From positions 1 through 64,000 of the forward strand of contig JABFSL010000072.1 in NCBI GenBank assembly GCA_013140605.1: a DNA stretch of 64,000 nucleotides, written 5' to 3'. Position numbers and translations under genes: made by a program. The notes beneath the pieces were generated by a model. The model ran no database searches. It worked only from the letters and a program-made list of their open reading frames with translations, and was not told the origin of the DNA. Source of the DNA: Anaerolineales bacterium. Its GTDB lineage: Bacteria > Chloroflexota > Anaerolineae > Anaerolineales > Villigracilaceae. Shown here piece after piece: positions 43,383-53,266 of this stretch. How positions within the stretch are numbered: the first letter of the stretch is position 1; every line of letters begins with the position of its first letter.

Positions 43383-44519
43383 TTACGCTTGTGCTTTCTT
43401 CGCCTTCGCCATTTGCATTTGGACGACTGCGTAGATCAAGCCGATAGCCAAAATAATTGCGCCGAGCATGTTGATGTTGATCGGCAAGGATGCTTCAAAT
43501 TTGCGTGCGAGCGTGTCAAGCAGAATGCCAAGGATGAAGAGGCCGCCAAAACTGCGGTTGTGATAGAAGCAGAAGCCAGAGAACCAGGTGGGCCAGAAGG
43601 CTTCAAAGCCCTTGGGCGCGGCATCCGGGCGCGGCTTGGACAACACAGCGATGGCATACATGGCGCGTTGTGCGGCAAAGATAACCAACAACATCAGCGT
43701 CGAAAAATATCCTGTGATGACGAGATAGATGATTACGCCATAAGCAAAAAGGATGGAAGCAATATTTGTGTAGCGGGCAAAGGTTTGGCCGACGCGCACA
43801 GGGAATGTGCCGACGCCTTTCTTCTTGTCGTCATCCATCTTGTCAATATGCTTGCCGATGTTAATGCTGGCAACGCTCAAGCCAAAGGGAACGCCCGCAA
43901 GCGCAACCTTGAACACGTTGGAAATGTCGCCGCCAGAACCGAGGGCGAGGACAACATACACAGCGCCGATCATGATCGGTCCCCAGATCAGGAAGATGGA
44001 CAATTCGCCGATGCCCCAATATTTGAACGGCCATGTGTAGAAAAGCAAAACGAACGCACCAAACGCGAACACGCCAATGATATATGGATTGAAGCTGGTA
44101 TAGAACAAGGCGAAGATACCTGAAAGCGTAGCAAGCACACCACTGACAGCAAACCACTTGATCTGGTTTTCCTTCGTCCAGAATTTCTGCACGAGCGGAT
44201 GAACGCCATATTGCGTGCGGAAGTAGTTATCCTTATCCACGCCGCGCGAGAAATCGGTGTAGTCATTGAGCAGGTTGTTCGTGCCATGCGCAATGAACAA
44301 GCCAAGGGTCACAATGATCCACGGCAGCCAGGAAAAATATCCATCACGCCAGGCGAGGAAGCCCGCAATGATGCAGGAATAGATCGTGACCGTGGTCACA
44401 GCCGAACGGGTGGCGATCAGCCACTTGGAAATAACATCCAATGCATCCCACTCTTTTTTGTTGTCCATCTTGATGAGTTCCCATGAAGCCTTGCGCCACA
44501 TGGCAAAGTTGATGTGCAT
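43383..44519 (-). CDS. UbiA-family prenyltransferase (paralogue A)
   Basis: This 378-residue protein has about nine membrane helices. The first aspartate-rich motif is in NNLLNDYTDFSRGVDKDN and the second in GKHIDKMDDDKKKGVGTFP, the two diphosphate-Mg sites of UbiA-type enzymes. These join a polyprenyl chain to an aromatic ring (menaquinone, ubiquinone) or similar acceptors. The strong GVDKDN...RTQYG segment is shared with the paralogue at 52179-53192. The exact acceptor is not determinable; dihydroxynaphthoate is likely if the organism uses menaquinone. The start has AAGGAGAG before it. Confidence 0.85.
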   Translation of the reverse strand: MHINFAMWRKASWELIKMDNKKEWDALDVISKWLIATRSAVTTVTIYSCIIAGFLAWRDGYFSWLPWIIVTLGLFIAHGTNNLLNDYTDFSRGVDKDNYFRTQYGVHPLVQKFWTKENQIKWFAVSGVLATLSGIFALFYTSFNPYIIGVFAFGAFVLLFYTWPFKYWGIGELSIFLIWGPIMIGAVYVVLALGSGGDISNVFKVALAGVPFGLSVASINIGKHIDKMDDDKKKGVGTFPVRVGQTFARYTNIASILFAYGVIIYLVITGYFSTLMLLVIFAAQRAMYAIAVLSKPRPDAAPKGFEAFWPTWFSGFCFYHNRSFGGLFILGILLDTLARKFEASLPININMLGAIILAIGLIYAVVQMQMAKAKKAQA

Positions 44520-44724
44520 TTTCTCTCTCCTTGAACAATGCTGGAGTCTGGTTGAGGTGGTTATCTTCTCAAACAGGCTCTTTTGTAAATAAAAAGTTAC
44601 GAACGTGCGAGATTATACAACTGTTTTGTGAAATAGGGTACTTTTGTCTGATTAAGGAAAAAGGCGGACGGTCACAACTGTCCCCGAAGCGGAGCGAGTG
44701 GGAGGAGACCATCGCCAAACTAGG

Positions 44725-44766
44725 AACAACAAAAAAGACTCTTTCGAAAGAGTCTTTTTTGTTGTT
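44725..44766. terminator. Perfect 42-base palindrome, bidirectional terminator
   Basis: AACAACAAAAAAGACTCTTTC and its exact complement meet at 44745-44746. It lies just after the stop of the candidate immunity gene (44773, minus strand). The rest of the 253-base gap 44520-44772 shows nothing. Confidence 0.85.
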
Positions 44767-44772
44767 GGACAT

Positions 44773-45135
44773 CTAATTAAAAAATATTTTGACAAATTCT
44801 ACTAACGGGATATTTATTTTCCAAAAAAAGAGAATTGTAAGCATTATGGAAATCACAGTTCTAATAGCTAATTTCCAAGATATAACTTTGTAAGTTCCTT
44901 TTTTTACCATGTTAAATTTCTCTCCCTCTTCAAATTCTTTACCAAATATTAATCGGAGAGTCAATAAGTATAGGCGCGGAAAAGTGAATAGTAAACTTTG
45001 GATAGTTTCAAAAAGCATTAGCCAACCTAAACCAATCCAAAATGCAAAGATAAATCCAATTATCCAATAAGCAATATAAAAAGCTATGAACTTTAGCCTT
45101 TGGTCTAAAGACATGGATTCTACTGGTGATTTCAT
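44773..45135 (-). CDS. Small membrane protein, candidate immunity protein for the RHS toxin
   Basis: This 120-residue protein has two or three hydrophobic helices (about 14-55 and 92-118) and a basic cytosolic part, and its gene is visibly A+T-rich. It starts 22 bases after the RHS stop, on the same strand, with AAGGAGAC before the ATG. Genes at this place after RHS C-termini are normally immunity proteins. A membrane location suits protection against a membrane-acting toxin such as the hydrophobic C-terminus of the neighbour. I see no match to a known immunity family. Confidence 0.6.
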   Translation of the reverse strand: MKSPVESMSLDQRLKFIAFYIAYWIIGFIFAFWIGLGWLMLFETIQSLLFTFPRLYLLTLRLIFGKEFEEGEKFNMVKKGTYKVISWKLAIRTVISIMLTILFFWKINIPLVEFVKIFFN

Positions 45136-45157
45136 TTCCGTCTCCTTCTCAAATTGT

Positions 45158-48100
45158 TCATTTCAATCCCCAAGCGGTACGATTGAAATCTTTTACAACG
45201 CCGCTATCAAATATCAAATATGCTCCAGCTAAATTGGCAGGGATCCATAAAGGAGATGTGGCCTCTAGAATTGGCACAATAGCCACCGGCCCGACAACTA
45301 ATACTCCGATAATTACAAATACCGCCTCCGTTAAATCCACGCTAGCTATAAGAAATACTCCTGCCAATGCTTCGGCTTTATCACATTTTTCTCCATCTAA
45401 GCAATTTCCCGGTGAATCACCAGGAATGCCAGTTGGTAAACTGCCGCCATTACCATAAACTAGTGCTAACACATCTGCCAAATCATCATCAATATCTCCG
45501 TAAATTTGGGCTAATTCTTCTGCCAAATCTACATTATCGTTATTATTTCCATTATCTTCTTCACCATCATCGTCATCATCTCCGCCACCTCCTCCCCCAT
45601 TACCTCCGCCGCCGGGATTTGGTAAAGGTGTTGTGGGAGGTGGTGTACCACTTCCATCACAACCTGGCGACCAAATATCATCTGGGTCAGAGCACATATG
45701 CCCTGTGGGATCGTTGTATCGAATGGGATTATTCCGCACATAACTAAAGCGGTTTAAGTCCTGTGGATTGTAGGCATTGGGCACGATCGTATCCGCGCTC
45801 AGGAACCTGCCCAGTTTCGGCAAATAAAAACGCGCGCCATAATCATAGATCCCCAACCCCGCCATCTCCCGTTGACCGGTGAACAGTTGATCGGTGTAGA
45901 TCGTGCCCGTCGTCCAACGAGTCTCACCGTAGGGATAATAGCGTTGTTCACCCACAGTGACACCGCTGGCATCGGTCACAACACTGGCAGAACCCAAGTG
46001 ATCCTTCAAAATGTAATAGAGTTTATTGTTGGTGCTATCGACGATTCGCATAGCTCCCCCGGCGGGATAATAAGTAACTGTTCTGGTTACCGTACCGCCG
46101 GAAGTTTTGTCCACTTCATAGATTCCACTCACGTAAATGGTCTTGCTCCCATCTGGTTTGATCTTCTTCACCATGTTGCCATCGCCATCGTAGATGAATT
46201 GCGTCGTCTGCCCACTGACGGTTACCGAGGCGAGGCGATTTTCGATATCGAAGGTTTGGGTGTAGGTCAGTCCGTTTTCCACGCGGGTAATCATATTCCC
46301 ATTCGCATCGTAGGCATAGGTCTCGCCGGTACTGAGGGATGTGACGGCGTGTTTATGGGCTGAATCACTATAGGTGTAGGTGGTCGAACTCGGGGGCGGC
46401 AAACTGAGGTCGCTATAAGTGCGTCCATTGCCAGCGTTATAGAGCCAAGAGCGTTCACCAGCTGTCAATATCCGTTTGTAAAATACAATTTCATCGGACA
46501 AGCCATCATGATAGGATGTGGTACCGCCTCCAATCCTGCCAATATTGAACGGTGCCGTTCCGTTGTAGACACCGGCGCTCCATGCGGCGGAATCAACCGT
46601 CCCGTTGTTGACTTGAATATTGAGCGTGTTGGCAGTGGCGTCGTGCCAGGCGCACACATAATTCCAAGTGCCCGTGGTGGGTGCGCCAAAACTGTTCGCC
46701 GCTATTCCTCCGGTTGCCGTGCCGTTATTTGAGACCACAAAAGTAAAGCGACCCAAATCCGAGGCATAACCGATGTAATACTCTTTGTTATTCGTGGAGT
46801 GTTCCCACTTGGATAGCAGCCCTCTATAGGTTGTTTTTGTATTGATATTCATCCAACCGCAGACTGTAAAATCGATGTCGCCGGTGCTGAGATCCGCGTT
46901 GTCCGCTTTGCTGAGCCATTCCGAATTTGTCCAGGTGAACTGGGCTGCATTTCCTTTTTTACCGGTGGTGGAGGTGACTGTATTGTTATCTGTGAGGGTG
47001 TTTGATCCGAAGCTATCGTTCCGTGTTCCACTCGTTTCGTTCAGACTCCACCAAGCAACCAACCCAGTAGTCCCTGGGTTCGGCAACGCGCTATTCTGGC
47101 TTGCGATATTGCCTGTATATCCATAAGTGTAACTACGATTGTCTGACCCGCCACCGCTCACTAAACGGTCAAGTTCATCATAGGTATAGCTCAAGGTCTC
47201 ATTGCGGGTGGCATCGGTAATCTGGCTGACATTGCCATTCGCCTGATAACTAAACGAGAGGTTCAGGCGCGGGCTGGCAGGTGTGACACCGCAGGTTTGC
47301 TGTGTTCCAGGATACACACGTAACCCCGTCAAGCGCAAAGTATTGGCATCGTAACAAGACTGTTGGAGCAGGTTGTTGCCCAATAACTGGCTGTCTACCT
47401 GACCACTGGCGGTGTAGTGAATTTGCGAAACATAATTATAATTATTGGTCCCGCTCAAGCTTGAAAGCGCACCCATGGCGTTGTAGGAATAATTCAACAC
47501 TTCATTGCTGGGCAGGGTTTGGCTCCTTGGTCGGCCAAAGGCATCATACGTTGCACTGGTGCTGTAATTTGTATTATCAATTGTATACGTCTCATTCGTT
47601 GTTTGTCCCAACGCGTTATAGGTCCAGATTGTAGGTGTGGGACTGCTTGGATCTACCATACTGGTACGATGTCCATACCCATTCATTCCAGCATCATAAT
47701 AATACTTCACGGTATAACCTGCATAACCTGGGTCACTGGGTGGTTGGTACGTATCTGGGTTTACAGGTCCGGTGGCGTACGTTTTACCAATCGGTCGATT
47801 AAGATCATCATAGTACATGTTGATGGCTTGCCGTTTGGCATCAATTTGCGCGGTGAGATTACCAAACGCATCATAACGGTAACGCCAGTTGCCCATATCG
47901 GGGTCGGTCATCTCGGTTTTGCGCCCGAAACCATCATAAATCAGCGTGGTTTGGTTTGGGTTAATATCCGCATCGGTTACATTCTTGAGTAAGTTGCGCT
48001 CGTCATAAGTGTAATTGGTAGTGGCATACAAAGTATAGGGGTTATTTCCTGTATACTCTTCTACTTTTATCAGCCGTCTAAAGTCATCGATCTCTTGAAC

Positions 48101-51100
48101 CTTTTTGTGACTGTTACGATCAATCGCCGTGGTGCTGAAGCCCGAATAGCTAAAACTCTCCTGGCTAGCATCGGGATAGACGATCAAAGTGGTTCTACCC
48201 AGCGCATCGTAACTTGAGACGGTATGCGGAATACTCCCCCAACTGGGTGTGAAGTAGCCCCCACCTGTGCCGGTCAACTTACGCGGTAAGCCGCTATTGA
48301 GAATTTGTCCCTGAGTGTTGTACGAAATATCGCTTAGGATCAAATCACCAACTGTCTGATCTGGGCTTTGAGTCTGGATCGTTCGACCCAAGCCGTCTGC
48401 GATCTGCCAGGCAGTGCGATACACGCTTGCAGGTTCATCCCAAATTTCCATCTTCACTGCAAAAGGCGCAGCTACAACCAATGGCGTGCCGGAAAGCGGC
48501 GGGTACGAATATTTGATGTTTGGACTGGCGTAACCGGGATACCTCACTGAGATCACTCTGCCTAATCCATCGTAGGATGTATTCATTGGGTTGCCATTTG
48601 GGTCTACGACTTGGGTTGGCAATCCCAAAGCATAATCATAATAGATCAACGTGTTCGGAATGAGCGGTGTATATTTGTATTCTGGATATGTTTTGAGTGC
48701 CATATCGTACACAGTTAAATAAGTTAGGTATGAACCACTTGGCTGACTGCTCGTGGAACCATGGTTTTTATAGAGCCTCGTTTCGATAAGGTTGCCATAA
48801 GTGTCATACACATACTTGGTATCTATGGTCTGTGCGCTGCTCACGACACGGCTTAAGTCAGGCTTATTCATAGCAGGTGAACCCGCTCCCGGAAGGTTGC
48901 TGTCGTAGCCGTATCTCTGTTCAGAAAGAATGAAACCATTTATGTCCTGAACCGTGCGCCGTGAAACGGTGTTCAAAATCCATACAGACGGAGACGTATT
49001 GGACACATATTCATACACGGTTTTCCGATAGGGATGCACCAGGTCGGTTACCTTGAAGTCTGTCTGATCCAATAAATTCCCAGTCGTAACATCATAACTG
49101 CAAGTGGTGTGACTCACTAGCGTCAAACTGCCGCCAGAGCGCTGGTACTCGTCCCTTGTGCGCGGATAAGAGAAGTACGCGCCACCTGAGCTTCCCCCGC
49201 TTGTTTCCACGAAATCCCATTGGGGTGTTTCGGTTTTGCGGAGGGTTGTGCCGTAGGTGTCCTGAAACTGTGTCTCGTATTCACGCCCAACCGGGGCAAA
49301 CTGGTCTATGAAAAATTTATGAACTGTTTTTCCAGCCAGGGTGGTCTCAGTGGTTAGATTGTAGCCAATTAAGGAGCCAACATTGGCTGTGTTGCACCAC
49401 CCGGCGGTTGTCTCGTTATAACAGGGTATGCTATAGACGAAGGTCGTGCTCATCGGGATGGCGTAAACGCCATCCCGAATATCAAGGGTGGTTACCTTCC
49501 AGTTGTACCAGGAAGTGTCAGGCCGCCCATCGTTGCCATATGTAAAAGTGTTGGTGCCTCCCCAGCCGTTGGAAATAGTCTCCAACCGTGGATAGGCAAA
49601 TTCAATTGAACTGGCATCATGTGCGGCGCGATTGTCTTTATCGGCATAGTTGAATGTTACTGTTGGAGCGACCGTCGTGCCACCTGTTACAGCCAGTGAG
49701 GTCAGTGTTGTCGTTTGCCAACCCACAAGTGGCGAGCCATCTGTGTAAGAACGAATTGTATAGTTCAAGTCGTAGGTGCGAACCACATTCGTTCCATACT
49801 TGACATCGATACGGTCTAGTCGATAGGTATCCCAGTTATCCCAGGCAGATTGCACGGGAGGCACATCACTTGTTCCACGGCTTTCGCGTACAAACACAAC
49901 TGAATATCCAGCAGTCAGGTTGCCAGAAGTATGGCTGGTATAGGCAATGGTATCTACATAACTGGCACGGTTATAATTAGTGCTGGTTCCCACCACCAAC
50001 CTGTTTTCTTCAAAATATGTGAAATTCATTTGATTCCCGTACACATCGGTTGCCTTATCAGCGCGCCAGCGCCCTGCCACAACATTTGTTGCAGCACCCG
50101 CGTAGCCCAACGTTGCCCAGACGCCAGTTGGAGGAGGATTAGTTCCAGGATAACCTACCATAGGCACCAGTTGTTCCGAACCAGGGGTTGATCCCAGTAT
50201 CCAGCGCGTGCCGTCCTTCTCGACCACCTCCCACCATTCGCCTGTAAGGTTCGTTGCAGCTGGGGTATTGTTCCCCAAACTGACATTGTGAAATTGAATG
50301 TATAGAAAGCTTTCTTCCTTGGTATGGTATCGGCCCGCTGTCGTGGCATCGGGTATTAGTTCGTAGCCTGTGCCATTCAACAACAACATAAATTTATTTT
50401 CATAGCCATATCCCGCACCAATAGTAGTAATCTTGCGGGCAATCTCAGCGGTATCGATGCTCCAACCCATGCCCACCCACGGCGCTTGCACATCTCCCAA
50501 CACACCATCCACCGAACCGCTGGAATAAGATAGTGCCAGAGAAGGTTGCATGCCGTTTCTACCGGGTGGCGTCCAGATCGGAATGGAATATTTGGAACGT
50601 CCCGTAAAGAGTGTGGGATACGCATTATCAAAGAGCAGCACATTTGCCCCATTCTGCGGGAAGGCCGGCCCAAAGCCCACACCCCAAGTGGAGAAATGGG
50701 TCAATTCTGCAGTAATCGTGTTGGCTTCGCGATCAATCGTCTTCAAAGGCACGCGCACCCATATGCCAGAGTCTTCATCCAATGTTGTCAGGAATGGGGT
50801 CATGTCTGCGCCCATCGTTGCAAGATTTGTGAGACCCTCAAAAGAGACCACAATCTCAACTGGCTGGTCAAATTTTGCTTCGACTGGCTCAAGCGGAATG
50901 ATCCGATCCTGTTCCTGCAAGAGCAGCGCATTCTCGGGTTTCGGAGCGCGCATCTCAAGAGCGAACTTCAGCCAGGGCTGATCCGTGACAGGCAGTGCAT
51001 TATCGTTGAGGTCGCGGATGAGTAAACCGCGCGGCGTAGTGATAGCGTCTTTGGGAAGAGTTACCTCGATCCGATTATTTAGTCCAAGAGCTTTGCCTCC

Positions 51101-51847
51101 CTTCTGGTCCAGCATAGTCATATGTTTCTTTGATGAAAGTATGGCGAGGGTTGCCTCTGCCGGAAGAGGTGTGTGGATTTCATTCGCGCTGAAAGTTGCA
51201 GAGTCAACGATCTGCACCTCATCAAGCTGTGCGTCTATTCTGACTGTATAGGTCAGGGTAAGTTTCTGTCCCGGAGAGAATGTTGTCACACCGGCTTGTG
51301 CGCCGTTCCATGTGAGCAGGCGGGTCTTCGAGTCGAAATTGAAATCTTTGAATCCGCTTTGCCCGTTGCCAAACTGCTCTGGCAGTATGTTGGAAAAAAA
51401 CAGGCCTGTCACGGGGGTTTGCCCATTGTTAGCGATCTCAATCGTATAGGTCACTTCATCGCCCGGCGCAGCTTGTTGAGGAATAACTAAAAGTTTGAAG
51501 GAAAGCAGATCAGACCGGCTTGCTGTTGGTGATGAAGATATCGGAGTTGAAGTCTCGCTTGGGTTTTGTGTCCCCACAGGAGGTGCGACAACTGTCGGTG
51601 TTGAGGTAGCTGGAGGCTCAAACGTTGCAGTTTGGGTCACGGACGGTACCGGGGTGGGTGTTTCTGTTGGGGGCAGTGTAGAAATACCTGCATCTACTCC
51701 CCCGGAACCAGCAGCTGTGGTGATAGCAGGTTGAGTCGCGGCAACAATTGGCATGTTTTTCATTGCAATTGATTTAGGCGCATGGGGGCCATTAAACTGA
51801 CTCACAAACATACTGGCTGCTACAATCAGGTTGACAATAGCTTTCAT
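45158..51847 (-). CDS. Giant RHS-repeat polymorphic toxin-like protein with SpvB-like and LamG domains
   Basis: This 2229-residue secreted protein has a signal peptide, then a Thr/Pro-rich stalk (about 55-115), a DUF11-like beta domain (about 118-215), and a SpvB/TcaC-like start (about 396-445, SKYSIPIWTPPGRNGMQPSLALSY). Long YD/RHS repeats (YDALGR, YDGFGRKT, YTYDELDRL) follow. A LamG-like lectin domain (about 1592-1806, GLVAWWSLNETSGT) is inserted among the repeats. The RHS core ends GARFYLPKLGRFLSADTIVPNAYNPQDLNRFSYVRNNP...NDPTGH near 2049. The last ~180 residues are unrelated: a Gly/Asp/Asn linker, an acidic region and a hydrophobic segment (about 2165-2215). This is the probable toxin tip. 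A GGGAGGG ribosome site precedes the ATG. Confidence 0.92.
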   Translation of the reverse strand: MKAIVNLIVAASMFVSQFNGPHAPKSIAMKNMPIVAATQPAITTAAGSGGVDAGISTLPPTETPTPVPSVTQTATFEPPATSTPTVVAPPVGTQNPSETSTPISSSPTASRSDLLSFKLLVIPQQAAPGDEVTYTIEIANNGQTPVTGLFFSNILPEQFGNGQSGFKDFNFDSKTRLLTWNGAQAGVTTFSPGQKLTLTYTVRIDAQLDEVQIVDSATFSANEIHTPLPAEATLAILSSKKHMTMLDQKGGKALGLNNRIEVTLPKDAITTPRGLLIRDLNDNALPVTDQPWLKFALEMRAPKPENALLLQEQDRIIPLEPVEAKFDQPVEIVVSFEGLTNLATMGADMTPFLTTLDEDSGIWVRVPLKTIDREANTITAELTHFSTWGVGFGPAFPQNGANVLLFDNAYPTLFTGRSKYSIPIWTPPGRNGMQPSLALSYSSGSVDGVLGDVQAPWVGMGWSIDTAEIARKITTIGAGYGYENKFMLLLNGTGYELIPDATTAGRYHTKEESFLYIQFHNVSLGNNTPAATNLTGEWWEVVEKDGTRWILGSTPGSEQLVPMVGYPGTNPPPTGVWATLGYAGAATNVVAGRWRADKATDVYGNQMNFTYFEENRLVVGTSTNYNRASYVDTIAYTSHTSGNLTAGYSVVFVRESRGTSDVPPVQSAWDNWDTYRLDRIDVKYGTNVVRTYDLNYTIRSYTDGSPLVGWQTTTLTSLAVTGGTTVAPTVTFNYADKDNRAAHDASSIEFAYPRLETISNGWGGTNTFTYGNDGRPDTSWYNWKVTTLDIRDGVYAIPMSTTFVYSIPCYNETTAGWCNTANVGSLIGYNLTTETTLAGKTVHKFFIDQFAPVGREYETQFQDTYGTTLRKTETPQWDFVETSGGSSGGAYFSYPRTRDEYQRSGGSLTLVSHTTCSYDVTTGNLLDQTDFKVTDLVHPYRKTVYEYVSNTSPSVWILNTVSRRTVQDINGFILSEQRYGYDSNLPGAGSPAMNKPDLSRVVSSAQTIDTKYVYDTYGNLIETRLYKNHGSTSSQPSGSYLTYLTVYDMALKTYPEYKYTPLIPNTLIYYDYALGLPTQVVDPNGNPMNTSYDGLGRVISVRYPGYASPNIKYSYPPLSGTPLVVAAPFAVKMEIWDEPASVYRTAWQIADGLGRTIQTQSPDQTVGDLILSDISYNTQGQILNSGLPRKLTGTGGGYFTPSWGSIPHTVSSYDALGRTTLIVYPDASQESFSYSGFSTTAIDRNSHKKVQEIDDFRRLIKVEEYTGNNPYTLYATTNYTYDERNLLKNVTDADINPNQTTLIYDGFGRKTEMTDPDMGNWRYRYDAFGNLTAQIDAKRQAINMYYDDLNRPIGKTYATGPVNPDTYQPPSDPGYAGYTVKYYYDAGMNGYGHRTSMVDPSSPTPTIWTYNALGQTTNETYTIDNTNYSTSATYDAFGRPRSQTLPSNEVLNYSYNAMGALSSLSGTNNYNYVSQIHYTASGQVDSQLLGNNLLQQSCYDANTLRLTGLRVYPGTQQTCGVTPASPRLNLSFSYQANGNVSQITDATRNETLSYTYDELDRLVSGGGSDNRSYTYGYTGNIASQNSALPNPGTTGLVAWWSLNETSGTRNDSFGSNTLTDNNTVTSTTGKKGNAAQFTWTNSEWLSKADNADLSTGDIDFTVCGWMNINTKTTYRGLLSKWEHSTNNKEYYIGYASDLGRFTFVVSNNGTATGGIAANSFGAPTTGTWNYVCAWHDATANTLNIQVNNGTVDSAAWSAGVYNGTAPFNIGRIGGGTTSYHDGLSDEIVFYKRILTAGERSWLYNAGNGRTYSDLSLPPPSSTTYTYSDSAHKHAVTSLSTGETYAYDANGNMITRVENGLTYTQTFDIENRLASVTVSGQTTQFIYDGDGNMVKKIKPDGSKTIYVSGIYEVDKTSGGTVTRTVTYYPAGGAMRIVDSTNNKLYYILKDHLGSASVVTDASGVTVGEQRYYPYGETRWTTGTIYTDQLFTGQREMAGLGIYDYGARFYLPKLGRFLSADTIVPNAYNPQDLNRFSYVRNNPIRYNDPTGHMCSDPDDIWSPGCDGSGTPPPTTPLPNPGGGGNGGGGGGDDDDDGEEDNGNNNDNVDLAEELAQIYGDIDDDLADVLALVYGNGGSLPTGIPGDSPGNCLDGEKCDKAEALAGVFLIASVDLTEAVFVIIGVLVVGPVAIVPILEATSPLWIPANLAGAYLIFDSGVVKDFNRTAWGLK

Positions 51848-52178
51848 AACGAACCCTCCCAGGTCAATATTATTTTTTTCGTTTTTCCGGAGGAAGGATG
51901 GATTTTCCCCACAAGTTACAAATACTACATAAAATTATTTTTAACTTGTCAATCTTAAAATAACTTTCAAGCGGGCACAAAGCCCTTCAGCACAGTAAGC
52001 GAAAAAGAATCGTCAGGAAGATCTCCTTGAGACATGAGTAAAAATACCAATTGAAATTTACCAAGACCCAGGCTTCAAAACAGGCTTCAAAACATTAATG
52101 TAACATTAATAATTTGACCAACAAAAAAAATCCCGAAAGATTTTCATCTCTCGGGACCTTTATCAAATCCAAAAGAAC
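51848..52178. other. 331-base gap upstream of the RHS gene
   Basis: A+T-rich. It contains a 12-base tandem duplication CAGGCTTCAAAA twice at 52069-52092 and the terminator at 52129-52157. It should hold the RHS promoter (minus strand), but no convincing hexamers are seen. Confidence 0.6.
52129..52157 (-). terminator. Terminator after the second UbiA paralogue
   Basis: On the minus strand TCCCGAGAGA pairs with TCTTTCGGGA around TGAAAA and is followed by a run of eight T's. It lies 22 bases after the stop at 52179. Confidence 0.85.
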
Positions 52179-53192
52179 TTAGTGCCAGAACGTTGGCAAG
52201 AAAATCCTCAACGCCGCATCAACCAACAGTCCCAGCATGAAGAGCGAGCCAAATCTTCGATTATTGTAGAAGGCATATCCAACAAAATACAACGGCCAGC
52301 CAAGTTGACCTTCTGGTGGGGTCAACGGTTTGGGCTTTAAGAAGATGGGATAGATCTTCAGAAAAGCGGGAATCGCAAATACGACAATCGCCATGACCGG
52401 TGTAAAGAATTTCGCGGCAATCAAATACGCCGTCAGGAAATACGGAATGACCATCATCGCCAAAACTGTATAACGGGCGGCCTTCTCACCGATCACTACC
52501 GGCAGGGTATGGATCTTCTTCTGAGTATCGGGAACGATTTTATCAATATGCTTGCCAAAAATGACCGTTGTCACGCCAAGCACATACGGCAGGCTGGCCA
52601 TCGCCACGTTCCAATCCCAGTTACCGGTCAACACATAGTAACCGCCGCCGATCATCAACGGTCCCCAAACAATGAGGACTGCGATCTCGCCCATAGCCAA
52701 ACCTTTGAGAGGCCATGTGTAAAACAAAACAAAGAACGCGCCGAGGCCGAGCAAAATCCAGGTGGTGGGATTGAAGCCTGTATACCAGATCAGATACAAG
52801 CCAAAGACCAGAGCCACCAAACCCGTCACCGCAAAATAAGTGAGATGTTGGCGCTTGGTCATCAAGCCGTCGGCTACGGGCTGTGCGCCGTATAACGTGC
52901 GGTAGTAATTGTCCTTGTCCACGCCGCGCACATAATCGGTGTAATCGTTGAAGATGTTATTGCTGGCATGAGCCAGAATCAGCCCAAAAACCAATGCGAT
53001 CCACGGCGCAAAACTGAACGAGCCGGCACGCCATGCAAACAATCCCGCAAGCGCGGCAGAGATGAAAGTCATCACCAGCACCGCCGCGCGGGTTGAGATC
53101 AACCATTTGGAGACCAGATCGAGTCCATCCCATTCCTGTTTGGAAACATTGGGGATCACAGTCAGGGCTTTCTTCCACATTGCAAAGTTCAT
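52179..53192 (-). CDS. UbiA-family prenyltransferase (paralogue B)
   Basis: This 337-residue enzyme has about nine membrane helices. It carries the motifs NNIFNDYTDYVRGVDKDNYYRTLYG and FGKHIDKIVPDTQKKIHTLP. It shares the FAMWKKALT/FAMWRKAS start and the long loop with paralogue A and lacks about 40 C-terminal residues of the latter. In the second Asp motif, DKIVPD keeps both aspartates of the DxxxxD form. It has AGGAGTG upstream. The RHS toxin cassette lies between the two paralogues. The acceptor substrate is not known. Confidence 0.85.
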   Translation of the reverse strand: MNFAMWKKALTVIPNVSKQEWDGLDLVSKWLISTRAAVLVMTFISAALAGLFAWRAGSFSFAPWIALVFGLILAHASNNIFNDYTDYVRGVDKDNYYRTLYGAQPVADGLMTKRQHLTYFAVTGLVALVFGLYLIWYTGFNPTTWILLGLGAFFVLFYTWPLKGLAMGEIAVLIVWGPLMIGGGYYVLTGNWDWNVAMASLPYVLGVTTVIFGKHIDKIVPDTQKKIHTLPVVIGEKAARYTVLAMMVIPYFLTAYLIAAKFFTPVMAIVVFAIPAFLKIYPIFLKPKPLTPPEGQLGWPLYFVGYAFYNNRRFGSLFMLGLLVDAALRIFLPTFWH

Positions 53193-53266
53193 ATCACACT
53201 CCTAAAAGAAATTTGGACAATTATACTCAAATCAGGTCAGATAACCGATAAAATCCCTGTTGAAGA

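Noticed and set aside
43389..44123. A 244-codon plus-strand frame over the UbiA paralogue
   Set aside because: It mirrors a membrane protein gene on the other strand and contains only the charged residues expected from the antisense of hydrophobic codons.
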